NCBI RefSeq assembly: GCF_910589235.1
Contig: NC_060956.1
Span: 14,688,499 to 14,752,498 of the forward strand
Direction of reading: 5' to 3'
DNA length: 64,000 bases
Source: Vespa crabro
Lineage: Eukaryota > Arthropoda > Insecta > Hymenoptera > Vespidae
Position numbers and translations under genes: made by a program. Shown in pieces: positions 49,901-62,222 of the stretch. The notes beneath the pieces were generated by a model. It saw only the letters and a program-made list of their open reading frames with translations, was not told the origin of the DNA and did no database searches. Positions within the stretch are counted from its first letter, which is position 1; every line of letters begins with the position of its first letter.

Positions 49901-52900
49901 CTACTTCTTTTACTTCAATTTCTTCTGTGCTTTCGGATGGTTTTAGATCCTTGCTTATCTCGATTGTTGGCTCTTCTTGGAGACTCCTCTTCTTTCGAAT
50001 TTTTACTTCTTCTTCCTCCTTTTCAATTGTTTCATCAATAACCTCTGCTTTTGGCTCGATCGCGCGTCCTGTTGCATCAGTTAATTTTTCATCTTTGAGA
50101 ATCTTGTCTTCTAGTATTTCTTCTTTTTCAGCTTTTGGCTCAATCGCACGTCCTGTTGCATCAGTTAATTTTTCATCTTTGGGAATCTTGTCTTCTGGTT
50201 TTTCTTCCTTTTCAACTTCTTCTTCTAATTTTTTATCAATAATCTCTGCCTTTGGCTCAATTGCACTTCCCGTAGCATCAAATAATTTTTCGTCCTTTGA
50301 AACTTTGTCTTCGGGTTTCTCTTCCTTTAAAATTTTTTCTTCTAATTTTTTATCAATAACATCTGCTTTTGGTTCGATCGCACGACCAGTACCGTCTGCT
50401 AGTTTCTCGTCCTTGAGAAGTTTATCTTCGAGTTTTATTTCTTTCTCCTCCAATTCTTTCTCAATAACTTCTGTTTTAGGTTCAATAACGCGACCAGTAG
50501 CGTCTGCTAATTTTTCCTCCTTAAGAAGTTTTTCTTCTTTCTCAACTGTCTCATCCAATTCCCTTTCAATAATTTCTGCTTTAGGTTCTATAGCACGACC
50601 CGTAGCGTCCGCTAATTTTTCGTCCTTAGGAACTTTTTCTTCAAGTTTTTTCTCATCTTCTTTTTTAACTTCTTTTTTCACTTCTTCCTTAACTTCTTCC
50701 TTAACTTCCTTTATCATAGGCTCGATGTCTTTTTCGACGATATCTTTCATCTCTGGTTTTTTCTCTTCTCTTGGTGAAAACGCCAAAGCTTTTGGCTGAA
50801 TATCTTTTTCCTCTACTTCTTTAATATCCTTCTCAGGAGTAATCTCCTTATCAGAAACACTCGTTACTTCAGTAGTCGCTTTTTCATCTTTCATTGGTTC
50901 GGTTTCAATTTTGGTCGAGATTAGTACAGCTTTTTCTTTAAACTCTTCTACTTCTTTCTTCTCCTCATCTTTCTCTTTTATTTCAGCTGCCTTTGCAATT
51001 TCCTCTATCCTTTTTTCTTCCACTACCATTTTGGCTTCCTCCTTAACCTCCAATGATAATTTTCTTGGAATTGCCTCCTCGATGGTAACACTTTCCTTAC
51101 GATATGGTTCCTTGATTAAATCAGCCTCCATCTTCTTTTCATCCGGTTTATCTTTTATCGATGGCTCTTCAGCTTCCTTAACTTCAAGTTCCTTTAATAT
51201 CATCTCTTTTTCAACAACCTTTATTTCTTCTTTCTTAACATCCTTTATTTCAGGCTTCTCTTTAGCTTCATCCAGATATTTTTCCGTAGTATCTACAATC
51301 TCAGATATTTCGGACGTTTCCGTTTCTACTGTTATATCATCGACGATCTTTTTCGTCTCGTCTTTTTCAATGATTTTGTCAACATCCTTGACCATCTCGA
51401 TGTCCTCGATATCCTTCTTTCCAGCTTTTTCCTTGACCTCCTTTACGAACTTTTCCTCGGCCTCGATGACGTCACTCGTGTCGTCTTCTATCTCTTCCTC
51501 TGGTTCTTCTTTTTCTTTTCCAATTTGTGGTATCTTTTCAGTGACTGCAATTTCCTGAACTTTGTATTCTTGTTCCACAGCTTCGAAATCATCAATAACG
51601 TCTTTTTCATGTTCTTTTGTAATTTCAGGTTCTTCTTTTTTCTTTATTTCTAACTGAATCTTACGATCTTCAGATAACAAAACTGCTCCTGAAGGAATAG
51701 TAACGAAACCATCTTCAACTTCTTCCATACTTTCAGGAGTTAAAACTTTCTCATCTTTAGATTTTTCTTCTTCTCTTGTCGTAGGAACTTCTTTCTCTTC
51801 TTCTGCCTTTTCTTTAACTTCTTTTTCTTCTACTTCTTCTTTTTTTGGACTGATAATCGATTTTTTCTTTTCCACTAGAACTTCGGATTTTATAGCATCC
51901 ATCTTTTCATCCTCGGGTGATTCTTTACGAAGATCACGGAATTGTTCGCTTGAAATGTCATATACCATCTCTTTTGTAATTTTTCTCTTAATAATAATCT
52001 CCTCAATGATTTCAATGATGATTCTCTTTGGTACAGCTTTCCTTATTGAAATCTCTTCGATTATTTGAACGGTAATTCTTTTGCCTTTTGTAATATACTC
52101 ATTAATAATGTATTCCTCGATTTCAATGATCTTTTCCGGTGTAATAGTCGTTTTAAGAAGATTAAGATCGTCAACTACACTTTCTGGATTAAGTTTCTTC
52201 CTTATGATGATTTCTTCGATTATATAGATCACACGTTCTCTTGGTACACGTTTAACAATAGTAATATATTCAATAATCTCAATAGTGATCTTCTTTTTCT
52301 TAGTAATCACGAGTTCTTCGATGATTTCTTCTAATGGAGTTTGTTTGTTAAGTACGTCCTTGATTTCCACAGTCAATTCTGGTAACTTCTCTTTCATCGG
52401 TTCTTCCATTAATTCTTCGTCATAAACTTTCTCAGTTGTGAATTTTGGTGAAGTCGGTGCGGAATCTGGTGTAACCATAACGACTTCAGCTTTTGCTGGT
52501 GATACCTTTTGTTCGAACGTTATAATTGGTTCTTCTATCATCTGTTTTGGTTCTTCACTGATAGATGGTCGTTTGGCTACATCCTTTACACAAATCTCTT
52601 CGAGACCTGCCTTCATCACATCTACTTTCGTCGTATCCTCGACTTCCTTCATTTCTTCGTAAATGTGATCGTCCTTCATTATTTCTTCGCAGATCTTTTT
52701 AACATCCTGCATGTCCTTGATCTGGTCTTTCACAGGCGAAATGATTTCTTTTACATCTTTGACAACTTTTTCAGAAGGTTTTTCTTCAACCTCGATCGCT
52801 CCAGGTTTCTCGTAAATCGGTAAAGGCTTAGCAATTTCTGTAGGAATCTCTTTGGCAAGGCTGATACTTGCAGGTATAGGAATATCCTCTACGATCGGTT

Positions 52901-55900
52901 TGAATACTTTGTCCTCAAGTTTGGCTAATTTTTCTTCAACTTCGATAGTTTTCTCACTCGGTATCGAGATCTTTCTTTCGGTCAGTTCCTTCTCAGAAGG
53001 TTTGTCGAATAATAATTCGCGAGGAAGAAAATCGTCTTCTTTTAATACTTCAGCGACTTTTTTCACAATTTCAACGACATCTTTAGGCTTGTCGTCAATC
53101 ACTATACCTGCTGATCCAGCGAGAACTTCACCAACATCACGGACGGCTTCCTTAACGTCCTTGATAGGACCAACAGGCTCTTTTTCATATTCTTCCTCAA
53201 ATTCCTCATCCTTAGGAATATCGAACTTTACTTTTTCTGCTTCCTTTATTTCCGCTAGTCCTTCAATCTGAGGTTTTATCTCTTCTAATTTTTCAACTAC
53301 TCCTTCCAAAGTATCCTTGACAATGTCCTTCGTAAGGGCTGCTTCGTGACGTAAAAGGTCTTCTTCTTCTTCAATTTTTTCTTCCAAAGATTCTAAAGAA
53401 TCTCTAAGGCTGTCCTTCACTGTTTTGAATTTCTTCGAAGCTTCCTCGAGAAGAGCTTTTACTTCTTCAACGTCCTCTCCAACTTCCTCTTCCTTCAAAA
53501 GATCTTCCTCCTTCACGAATTTTTCCTTTACTTCTTTTTCTTCCTTTTCCTCAATTTTCTCAGTCGGTGAAATGATTGGTTTTTCTGTGATAACTTCGAC
53601 CTTATCAGACACTTTCACTTCCAAATCTGGCACGCTACGTCTCTTGATGTCCTTCGATTCTTCTTCTTCAATAAAAGCTACGGTTTCCTTGATGGCCGCA
53701 ACCTTAACTTCTGATGGCACAGGCTGAACCTTTTCGAATATTTCCGGCTTTTCAGCTACTTTGCCTATCTTCGGGAACATTTTTTCCATATCCACCTCCT
53801 CCAAACTAATCTTTTCTTGTATCTTTGCCTCCTTCGGAGAACTAGATTTCGACGATGACTTATCCTCCTCCTTTTCAGGCTCTCTTTTCGTTTTCTTCGT
53901 CAATTTATCGATTCCCTTCTCAAATTTATCAGCTACCTTACCAAAGAAACTAAAAACACCTTTTTGTTCTTTGACTGGAGGTGTTGGTTCTGGTTCCTTG
54001 ATTTCTTGAGTAGGTGGTGCTACTATTCTTTCTTCCTTATCCTTCTCGAAATCCATTCGATATAGTTTCGGATCGACTTCTTCGTGAACCGGAAGATCGG
54101 CTACTTCATCTGGAGTTTTGACAATGTCTCGTTGCAAGCCTTGAACAACCTGTCGAACGTCGAAAACTTTTACGTCGGGTTTACTTGCCGGTGGAACAGC
54201 CTGAGGAATAATTTCTTTTTCAACTTTAACAGGAGCATCCTTCTCTTTGACTTCCTCGATAACGTGTTTCTCATCGATATCTTCTTTTATCTCATCGAGA
54301 GGAATACGTTCATCCTCGGGAAGTGTCGGAGCAGTAGTCGTGGCACCAGATTCCAATGTCGAGATACGTTCCTGAGATTCCTCTAATTTTTCAAGAACAT
54401 GTTCTTTTTGATCCACTTCAGGTTTCATGTCTGTGTCGGTCGTCTTTTTTTCGGAAGAATCCAATTTATCTGGACTCAAACTGGATGGTTCTTTCGTAAT
54501 TTCTTCGCTGTCTTTTTTACCAGAATCATCTTTATCTTCTGGTTTTGGTATAATTTCTGGAGCTGACGTAAGAACAGGTTTCTCCTCTGGCGACACTTTC
54601 TTTTCCTCTTTTGTTGGGACCTTTTCGACGATCTCTGCTTTCTTCTCTGGACTTTCGACCTTACCTTTTTCTGGTTCCTCTTTTTCTCCTTTTTCCTTCG
54701 TTATTTCCATAGTATCTTTTAATATTTTAGTCTTCTCAGATTCAGCTTCATCCAAAATATGCTTTTGTTCACCTTCACCACTCTGAACAGAGTCCTCAGT
54801 ATATATCTCTTCCTTTTCAACAATCAAATATTCGTCTTCTTCTGTTAATTCTTGACTTTCTTTTCGAGAACTTTCCTTCTTTGGTGCGTCTTCGATCTCA
54901 GCGGTTACATCTTCCTCCGTCATGTCTTCTTCCTTTTTATCGGTAGCTTCGGCAGTAATTTCGTCGTCTCCTTCAAAACGATCGTCCTTTCTAGTCTCGA
55001 TTCTCTCTGCTTTTTGTAGAACTGCCTCGATCTCTTCAACGACTTCACGTTCTTCTTTCAAATCAGCTAAAACTTTACTTTCGATAGAATCCAAAGAAAT
55101 GTCTTCGGATTTTTCGATTAGACTTTTTTCAACAAGCTTCACCGTTGATTCTGGTTCAACTCCAGAAGGTGTGGATACTGTTGAAGAATCCGTAGTACCC
55201 TTATCTCCCTTCATCTTTCTGATGACACCATCTTTGTCTGACTTCACCGAAGCAGTTGGTGTACTTCGGGTCGATTTTGCAGGACTACCAGGAACTCTTG
55301 CTTTACTTGGGCTAACTGGTTTAGGCCTTCGACTGATCGGCTTCCTATCCATTGGTTTTGGTTTAGCCGACACCTTGACGACTGCAACAGGTGCCTCCTT
55401 CGCAACTGATTTTTCAATATTCTTTTGCTCCACAACCTTTCGGTTGTTCGCATCTTTGGCACTCTTTGCCGGTGCCGTTGATACTTTTGTAGTTGGTCGT
55501 CCTCTAGGTGCAGTTTTCGATATCTCAGTTTTAGTTGCAACACCATTCATTGTCTTCTTCGGTGTCGTCGGTGACGATTTAGAAGTATCTTTCTTCTCTG
55601 AACTCGGTGCCTTCATCTTTTTTTCCAGTGACTTTACCTTCGATGGAACATCCGCTTTTATAGTTTTGCTAACCTTTGGTTCCTTCGTCTTCTTTACTGG
55701 CTCAGCTTTTGGTTTTGGTTCTTTCGTAGGAACTACTTTTTCTGTTTCCTCCTTGATCACTTCCTTTTTACTAACTTCTTCGTCACGTTTCTCCTGTTTC
55801 TCTTGTTTTTCAGGTTTCTCAGCTTTAATCAAGTCTTTTTTCACTTCCTTCTTCGTCTCTTTTAACTCTTTCTCGATTTTCTTTTCCTTAGCATCTACAT

Positions 55901-57820
55901 CGATCTTCTTATTCTCCGCTAATTTCTTTGTTTTATCTTCTATCTTTCTTGGTTTCGATATTGGTATTATCGGTGTTGATTGCGGTACCGGCTTCGCCGA
56001 TATTTCCTCAGCAGCTTTTAATGCCTTGATTTCTGGCGATTCTTTTTTCTCTTTCTTAATATCGATTTCTTTGATTTTCTTTGATTCCTTCTCGATCAAA
56101 CCAAACTTTTGTTTCACTGGTTTGTCCTTCAAAGTTACTAATGACGTTGATGGCGAAAGACTCTTTGCCGAACAAATTGGATGCTTCAAAAACTCCAAAT
56201 GTTTTAATCGTTCAAATCCTTCAAAGATTTTATGTTGTGGTGTACTTCCGGGAAATAAGATTCTAGTAATATTATCTTCAGGATTAGCGGGTTGCCAAAC
56301 TAGTAACGCGCATATTGAAACAAGATTTTGAATAGGAAATGTTAAATTATTCGAATCCTTTTTATGTGTCCCAGCGAATAATTTCACGTCCGACGTATGC
56401 CACTTTGCCAAGAATTCTCTTACTTCTCGACTTTCCTTGTTCGGGCTTAGAACATACATATCTAAAGTACCATGTCCAACTTTATGATAGAGATTGATTG
56501 GATCTGGATCTCTGTAACATGGATGAGCACGAAGATTGATGTGTCGAAGATTGACGACCATTTCTTGGCCGACATCTATCAGATTTAATATCAGAGGATC
56601 AATGTCTTTGTCGCCGTCTGGTGAATGAGATTGTCTTCTTTCCTAAAAGTCAAAGTCAATATTTTATTATATTATATAAAAAAAATTATATAATAGATAT
56701 TTTCAATAAAGATTTTTACTTACAACAAGATTACAGAAGAAATGACCAATCTGTGGATAGACATGCATCTCCTTTTTCTTACGAAGAACACTGGACATGC
56801 CACCGATATTACTATTATTTATCCTAGTTAACAAAACAGCGTCGAGACGATCCAAGTGCCTCGTGAAATCCCAGAAGCACGCTTTTCTCGCGAAACCACC
56901 GTCGACGAGCATGTTGAAGCCGTTTATACCAAAGAGAGCGGCATCACCTTGCCCACCAGGGAAGACGTATAAAGTAGGATGGCTGAACCTGATGTTTCCA
57001 ACGACATCGGACGGTTCCATCAGTTGATCTAATGTTTGAGCGATTAGGTATTGCCCGACATAATTTGTGAAGCTCGTGATCGTTGGTACTCCAGCTGTTA
57101 AAACATCATCTGGATTTACTCGAACTCGGCAAGACCTATAACAAAGCAAATAAATTATTTTATTCATGTAACCAAAAAAGAAAGTATCAATAATTGTCCT
57201 TCGTAATAAATTGTTTTTTACCTAGTACAAGATTCTTTGGATAATCGTGTAGTTGTCCAATCGCCGACACCCGCACAATGAATATCTACCGTAACGCTAT
57301 TCTCGTAGGCACGAAGGACTCTTTGCACTTCATGTTCGCTGAACGCATCGAGAAAGTCCGCAAGACTAAAGGTTCCATCCTAGATCGACGAAAGATATTG
57401 GCCAGTGATAGTAGATGTAACTTGCGATCGAAACTCTATCGTTAATCTTGAATGATTTATTACCTGTAGAATCCAAGAACCATTGCCACCGAACGTATAT
57501 CCAGCATGTATGATGTGTCGATGCTTCGTGAAACTTGCGAGAAGATTTCGAATGCATTGTAATAACGTATTCGTTTGCGGGTGTATCAAAACCTCCGTAA
57601 CAAGGTTTTCCGTGGCATATTGAATCAGACGTTCTCCTGTATGAAAGGAAAAATAATAAAAATCAAAATGACACAACATTCAATCAATTTTATCGATTCT
57701 CCTTAGATTTAATCTTCTTACCATTTCGAGCTTCCTCGCCTTCGGGAGCTTGTGCTATCAGCGCTTGTAATTCTTTCTCCAAGTCTACGTGACAGCTGTC
57801 TTTGTCCCATGACAGGAAAC
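34914..57820 (-). CDS. futsch: Futsch / microtubule-associated protein 1 (MAP1B homologue), 5' end outside window
   Basis: Minus-strand exons: 57820-57722, 57636-57464, 57379-57222, 57135-56724, 56642-36562 (one 20,081-nt exon), 36388-35181, 35083-34914, all phase-consistent, giving 7,432 visible residues. The N-terminal MAP1 domain has FTNYVGQYLIAQTLDQL and GFNMLVDGGFARKACFWDF, then a degenerate metallo-beta-lactamase-like LLTRINNSNIGG, followed by DIDPLILNLIDVGQ. The middle is highly charged (Lys/Glu/Ser/Pro) with several nested repeat families described separately. The C-terminus is the MAP1 light-chain domain (YMDLTYVPHHGNSYY, EFFKRIRARYYVFSG, VTMIPTYDTDTLGYW, ending SCSAYRLEF). In Drosophila, futsch binds microtubules in axons and at neuromuscular synapses; its KSP repeats are phosphorylation targets. 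The first exon(s) with the start codon are not within 57821-64000 as far as I can see. The Drosophila protein is about 5,500 residues, so this one is clearly longer. Confidence 0.96.
36750..37120 (-). repeat. (S/G)KSTPD motifs near the futsch C-terminus
   Basis: A short motif recurs with irregular spacing: SGTSTPD, SGKSTPDS, SGKSSPD, TGKSTPD, SGRSTPD. One earlier SGKSTPDFATRDGTPD lies near 38190. Each is a potential proline-directed phosphorylation site. Confidence 0.7.
37640..37960 (-). repeat. Futsch ITKxxKRxIIEEEEPE repeat (about 5 copies)
   Basis: Copies read IRKIIKCEIIEEEEPE, VTKVIKKREIIEQEEPE, TTKIVKRDVIEDESESE, ITKIVKREIIEEDEPE and ITKVIKREIIIPEE, with period about 20-23 residues. They alternate hydrophobic, basic and acidic residues, favouring a short amphipathic strand or helix. 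Confidence 0.75.
38450..39281 (-). repeat. Futsch module of about 65 residues, copies 3-5
   Basis: Three copies (about 39281-39090, 39035-38845, 38650-38450) share the pattern EKxxxIExYIxxEYxxKxxK, then ITxxIxEEIxxxxxxPRxxI and IxxIIEEIxxRxKIxxxFIxD. They lie just C-terminal to the KSP arrays. Two more copies lie on the N-terminal side at 51945-52345. I do not recognise the module as a named domain. Confidence 0.8.
40081..43080 (-). repeat. Futsch KSP array A: about fifty 60-nt units
   Basis: Units of 20 residues alternate EKEKSPVAEPEKQKSPSPVS and EKEKSPAAEVDKQKSPSPVS, giving two KSP sites per 20 residues. The 60-nt register holds with no insertion or deletion over the whole 3 kb. Blocks of four units (240 nt) are repeated nearly perfectly, for example 40861-41100, 41101-41340 and most of 41341-41580, and 42481-42720 with 42721-42960. 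Confidence 0.95.
43081..43980 (-). repeat. Futsch diverged KSP linker between arrays
   Basis: Ten-residue EKEKSxxPE-type units in irregular register join arrays A and B. Variants include EKEKSLSPELEKDKTPLPET and EKQKSPTPEAEKEISSPVEI. This looks like older, decayed repeat. Confidence 0.8.
43981..45840 (-). repeat. Futsch KSP array B: 30-nt units
   Basis: Ten-residue units QKEKSPSPEI, QKEKSPTPEV, EKEKSPSPDI and QKEKSPSLEA alternate in 30-residue (90-nt) sets. A block of about 450 bp at 44281-44730 recurs at 45091-45540 (offset 810 bp) with only scattered differences. Confidence 0.95.
46340..49060 (-). repeat. Futsch (K/R)SxSPSI repeat region
   Basis: Irregular units of about 20-35 residues contain DKSRSPSIxSDK, ERSKSPSVISDK, IDLSKSPSIT or DRSKSSSISS separated by acidic linkers. 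There are several dozen such sites. They differ from the KSPSP arrays in carrying SR/SK-SPS(I/V), possible sites for SR-type or proline-directed kinases. Confidence 0.85.
50041..50630 (-). repeat. Futsch DEKLADATGRAIEPKAE repeat (6 copies)
   Basis: Six copies of KDEKLADATGRAIEPKAEII with variants (ATGRVIEPKTEVI, GTGRAIEPKADVI, ATGSAIEPKAEII) are spaced by 10-25 residues of Glu/Lys linker. The conserved TGRAIEPK core is unlike the flanking sequence. Confidence 0.85.
51945..52345 (-). repeat. Futsch module of about 65 residues, copies 1-2
   Basis: Copy 1 (about 52345-52163) has EEIIEELVITKKKKITIEII then VKRVPRERVIYIIEEIIIRK. Copy 2 (about 52146-51945) has IEEYIINEYITKGKRITVQI then RKAVPKRIIIEIIEEIIIKR. 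Same pattern as the three copies at 38450-39281. Confidence 0.8.
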
Positions 57821-58666
57821 CTAAAAACATAGAAATAATAAAAAAAAAAAATTAAAAGAAACTAAAGACATTTCTTAGAAATTCGACAGATTTCATTCGA
57901 ATGTCAAATCGTTCCTTTATTTTTATCTTCTCGAGAAAAATTGAGTTGAGCTTTGTTTTAGTTTTACTATTTTGTCCCCAACTGTATATGTGTGTATTAC
58001 ACTATAGTACTTTCAAAGTATCCAAAATGTTCCATTTTCTCTTCTCTTTCCATTTAAATAGACAAAAATTGTTTAATCCGATATTGATCGTCGTTTTGAT
58101 ATTGTTAACTCGAAGGAAATACAAGCATGTTAATATTAATCACGCGTCTAGATTGCGTTATAATATTAATAATAATGTCATGAAAGCTAGTGCGGTTAAC
58201 AATAAGAGCGAATAGAATAGTGGGTCATAAACCACGGCAGAGACTTTTGCATCGGTTAGGTTTCATAAAGTGACGGCTGTCCGGGAGTTGGATGATGTAA
58301 GGTTAAGGTTAAGAAGGTGAGGACTGTCTTAGTAAGATCCAAGTTATAAAGGCACCACTTGATCGATGTGAAAAAAATGAAGCAGCAACAATGCCTTTGA
58401 AACAATCGTGGAGTATCACTCGTCCTCACCGCCTTCACACATAAATTTTATCGATTTATAGATTAAAAAGAAAAAAATGTATTATAAAAAAATTTATTAT
58501 AACAAATGAACATTAAATTCGAGACAAAATAATACAAAATAATTGCTGAATCACGAATCAATGTAATCCCAAGTACGTAATAAGATTAAGAAATGCATCC
58601 ATCGAGAAACATGGTTTATCTTAAAAGTTGCTAAAGAGGGATATACTCGTTCAAGGGGTCGTTCCG

Positions 58667-58697
58667 TGACGTCACAAACACCGCACCCCGTCACGTG
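58667..58697. promoter_or_regulatory. CRE (TGACGTCA) and E-box (CACGTG) pair
   Basis: A perfect palindromic cAMP-response element at 58667-58674 and a perfect CACGTG at 58692-58697 lie 18 bp apart in a GC-richer island (CACAAACACCGCACCCCGT between them), about 0.85 kb upstream of the first visible futsch exon. CREB/ATF and bHLH factors bind these sites in general; use here is inferred. Confidence 0.4.
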
Positions 58698-59189
58698 GTT
58701 CCTTGCCAGTCAGCAATCGATCGTCGCGTATTCTGCACCCACCTTCCGACTTCCAGGCCTAACTTGAATTCACTTTTTCATTTGATATTGCACACTCAAC
58801 ATGAATCCAAATGTCCGAAATAGATAAATCAAAATTAACAAAAAAAAAGGAAAAAAATTAAACAAGAAAAGGACAAACAAATTTTATATATAGAAAAAAT
58901 ATATATAATTATATACTATTTTTTATTTATCGTATATCGTTCAGGTATATAAAAATAATCAACTCAAAATGAGACCACGTTAATTTTTGGCGTCACTTTT
59001 TCTCTTTCGAAAATTTTCTCACAGTTGCTCGTTATCACGAACATTGGAATAACGAAATTGATATAATTACTTCGTTCGGGCCATTTCCTATAGAATTAAA
59101 AGATTGATGAGGCAGAATGGAACGTAGCCGGTTGCTAAGGGAGTTTCGAACGGCTCTCGCGTAATTCTATATGGTTGTGTATACACATC

Positions 59190-59242
<53 letters not shown>

Positions 59243-60926
59243 AGAGAAAAAGAAAGAATGTCTGACAGCTCCGAGACGTTGCTTGGCAACTGTGGTATCA
59301 ATCAATGACGAAGACAGACGGGAATTAAGAGATCGTCGGACAATCCGTTGAGTAAGAAAACAAAAAAAAAAAGAAAGGGTAATTGTTCTCAGGCCACGTG
59401 AAAGATTTTCAATACTCTCCCACAATTTTAATTAAAACAATCACTAATTAAGGAAAACAACTCCCCTTTTTGTTTTTAAAAATTTTTTATACTTTTCCTT
59501 TGTTTCTTATTGATGATATCCCTATACTAATTAGAAGCAATTAAGAAAATTAATTAAATGACATTTCGATTGTAATTAAAAATAATCTTTTCAGTAATGG
59601 AAAATGATCGTCTTTAGTAAGAACAAAGAAAGAAATCGGTGATGCTATAAATCCGTATTTCGTGATGTACCGACCAACCGTGTAGTGCTGTGTATGTCAA
59701 ATGGATCGGAAGCCCTGGGGGTGATTCAAGAGAAGCCGTGCCTCAAGGGTCATGCCTCTTAATGCTTACCATCGGCCCCGTCCACTTTATTCGCAATAAG
59801 TATTCGCTGTATCGAACGTACTAGCTATAACTATACTTCGGTGTTTTCTTTTATCGACGTTCTCTGAGAATGAACGAGACCATCGAACTTATAAAAGTTT
59901 TCTTGATTTAAATGAACGACGACAAAGTAGATATCCTTCCTGTATTTGAATATAAAAGAAAAAAAATTTTATTTCTTTTTTAACGTTTTATATTCCTTGT
60001 ATCATTGATTCGATCTATCAAAGATGGAAAATTTGAAATACCGCAATGTGTTAATTTATTTAATACAATGTTCACAACGACACAGTATTCACGATTACTC
60101 GCAATTAGCAAGTGTACGCAAGAGAGAAAAAGAGAGAGAGGACATGTAGGGACAAAATGTTCGTTCGATGTTACATATGTGTATATTACGAAACAAGTTC
60201 ATTAATGATTTAAATCCTTTAATCAATGTTCTATCTATATATGTACAATATGTACATACATATGTATATATGTACAAATGATACTTGTCCATATATATAA
60301 AAATAAATAGCTGTATTTAATTTTATAATAATTTTCTTTGATTTCTAGTTAATGATGACAGAGACTCATTAAAGAATATGCAACGTTTAAAGAATAAACA
60401 CATATAAAATTGTTAAAGAAAGTGTACTTAAAAAATGAACGTATTTTTCTTTATTTTTTAGCCTTCTATTTAGTATTCCATTTTAATGTTTTCCATTTTC
60501 CTTTTTGTTTTCATATTTTTATTCTTTAAGAAAAATCTCCTTCACACTTTTCCGAACATATCGACGTATGTACGGAAATTAAGGACACGGTCATATTCGT
60601 TTCTCATACCGTACTTTGTGACACTTTGTTGACGTTTGTATCTTTTACATTTAAGTGGAACGTTGTATCTAAGTAGGTGAATACCGAGTGAATGAGAAAC
60701 ATACAAAAGCTTCCTACGTCAGTCTCTAATCAGTTGTACTTTCTATCGGTTATGGTAAGTTCTCTTAAAATAACAAAACTATATAAAAAAGTTGATTCGA
60801 TTAGATACATTTCACTGCTCGATTATTAATATTAATTCTAATTAATAACAAATTGTATAAATTATTTTAATAAACGTAATCGAGTCAAAAAAAATTTTTA
60901 ATATACGACTGAACTATTGTTATCTT

Positions 60927-61046
<120 letters not shown>

Positions 61047-61599
61047 CTCCTAAGATAAAATAATGTATTAATTGTTTAATTGATAACTACTTATAATCAT
61101 CATAATGTAATAACATTAAAGTTAGAACATCTTTTATATCTCTCTTACTCTTACGATTAATTATATTAATCTCTTTAATCGATATGACCAATTAAAAATC
61201 ATTTCCATCTAACTACATAATTAGGCAAGATAGAACACTGTCAAACGTACGTTCGAACTATTGCTAATTCTTTAATTATTTCTATTAATAATATTAAGAT
61301 TTAAATTAATAATTACAATTTTAAATCATTTAAATCTACTTAACTTATTTATATGAGTTAGAAAATGACTAAACATACGAATAAACTATCGTGATCTTTC
61401 TCGTTCTAATGTCTTAGATATAACCGAAGTAGTACGTAAGTACTTTCCAGCACGAATTCGCGAATTTCTTCAGTAGACCGAAAGGCGCATTATGGATTAG
61501 TATCCTAAGCTAAGTATAGGACAAAGTCGGCTCGGCTCTTCTTTCTCCGTCGCAAGCTTTAACCCTCTCTTCTCTCTATTCCTTATTACGAACACTTCG

Positions 61600-61690
61600 T
61601 TCTCTCTCTCTCTCTCTCTTTCTCTTTCTCTCTCTTTCTCCCTCTCTCTCTCTCTCTCCCTCTCTCTTTCTCTTTCTCCTTCTCTCTTCC
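61600..61690. repeat. (CT)n microsatellite, interrupted
   Basis: CT/CTTT mixed tract. Long Arg/Glu frames on the minus strand across it are artefacts. Confidence 0.9.
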
Positions 61691-62171
61691 TTTGACAAGC
61701 TTGCATTTCTCGATTTGCATTTGTCTTTCTTATTTCTCTTTTCCTTTTTTTCCCTTTCGAGGAGACGGCAACGACGACAACGGATGCGGGGAATGCTGGG
61801 TTTGGCCCACCTATGTTTAGACGTGTTCTTCCCTCCTCTTCCTCTGCCTTCCCCTACGTACACTTATGCATGGAGGATTCGAGAGAAAGAGTCTATATTT
61901 TTTACGAAAGACGTCGTACGGTTTGAAAATTTTTCTTCAACGTCAAACAACGTTCACGAAATTTTTATTGTTTTAATTCGTATCGATGAATTAATATTAA
62001 ATTTTAACTATCTATAAATCAATTTTTTGTTCGTGTCTACAATAAAAATTATATAGGATAAAAGTTATAAGTACTATTATACTATTTTAAGTATAACTTT
62101 TATTTAAAAAAAAAAAGCTTTGAATATAAGGAAACGATTAATTTTGTGTCGATAAAATGAATCGGACTAAA

Positions 62172-62222
<51 letters not shown>

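Noticed and set aside
61497..61863. Arg/Glu-rich minus-strand frames (69 and 95 codons)
   Set aside because: They translate the CT microsatellite; no coding signals outside it.
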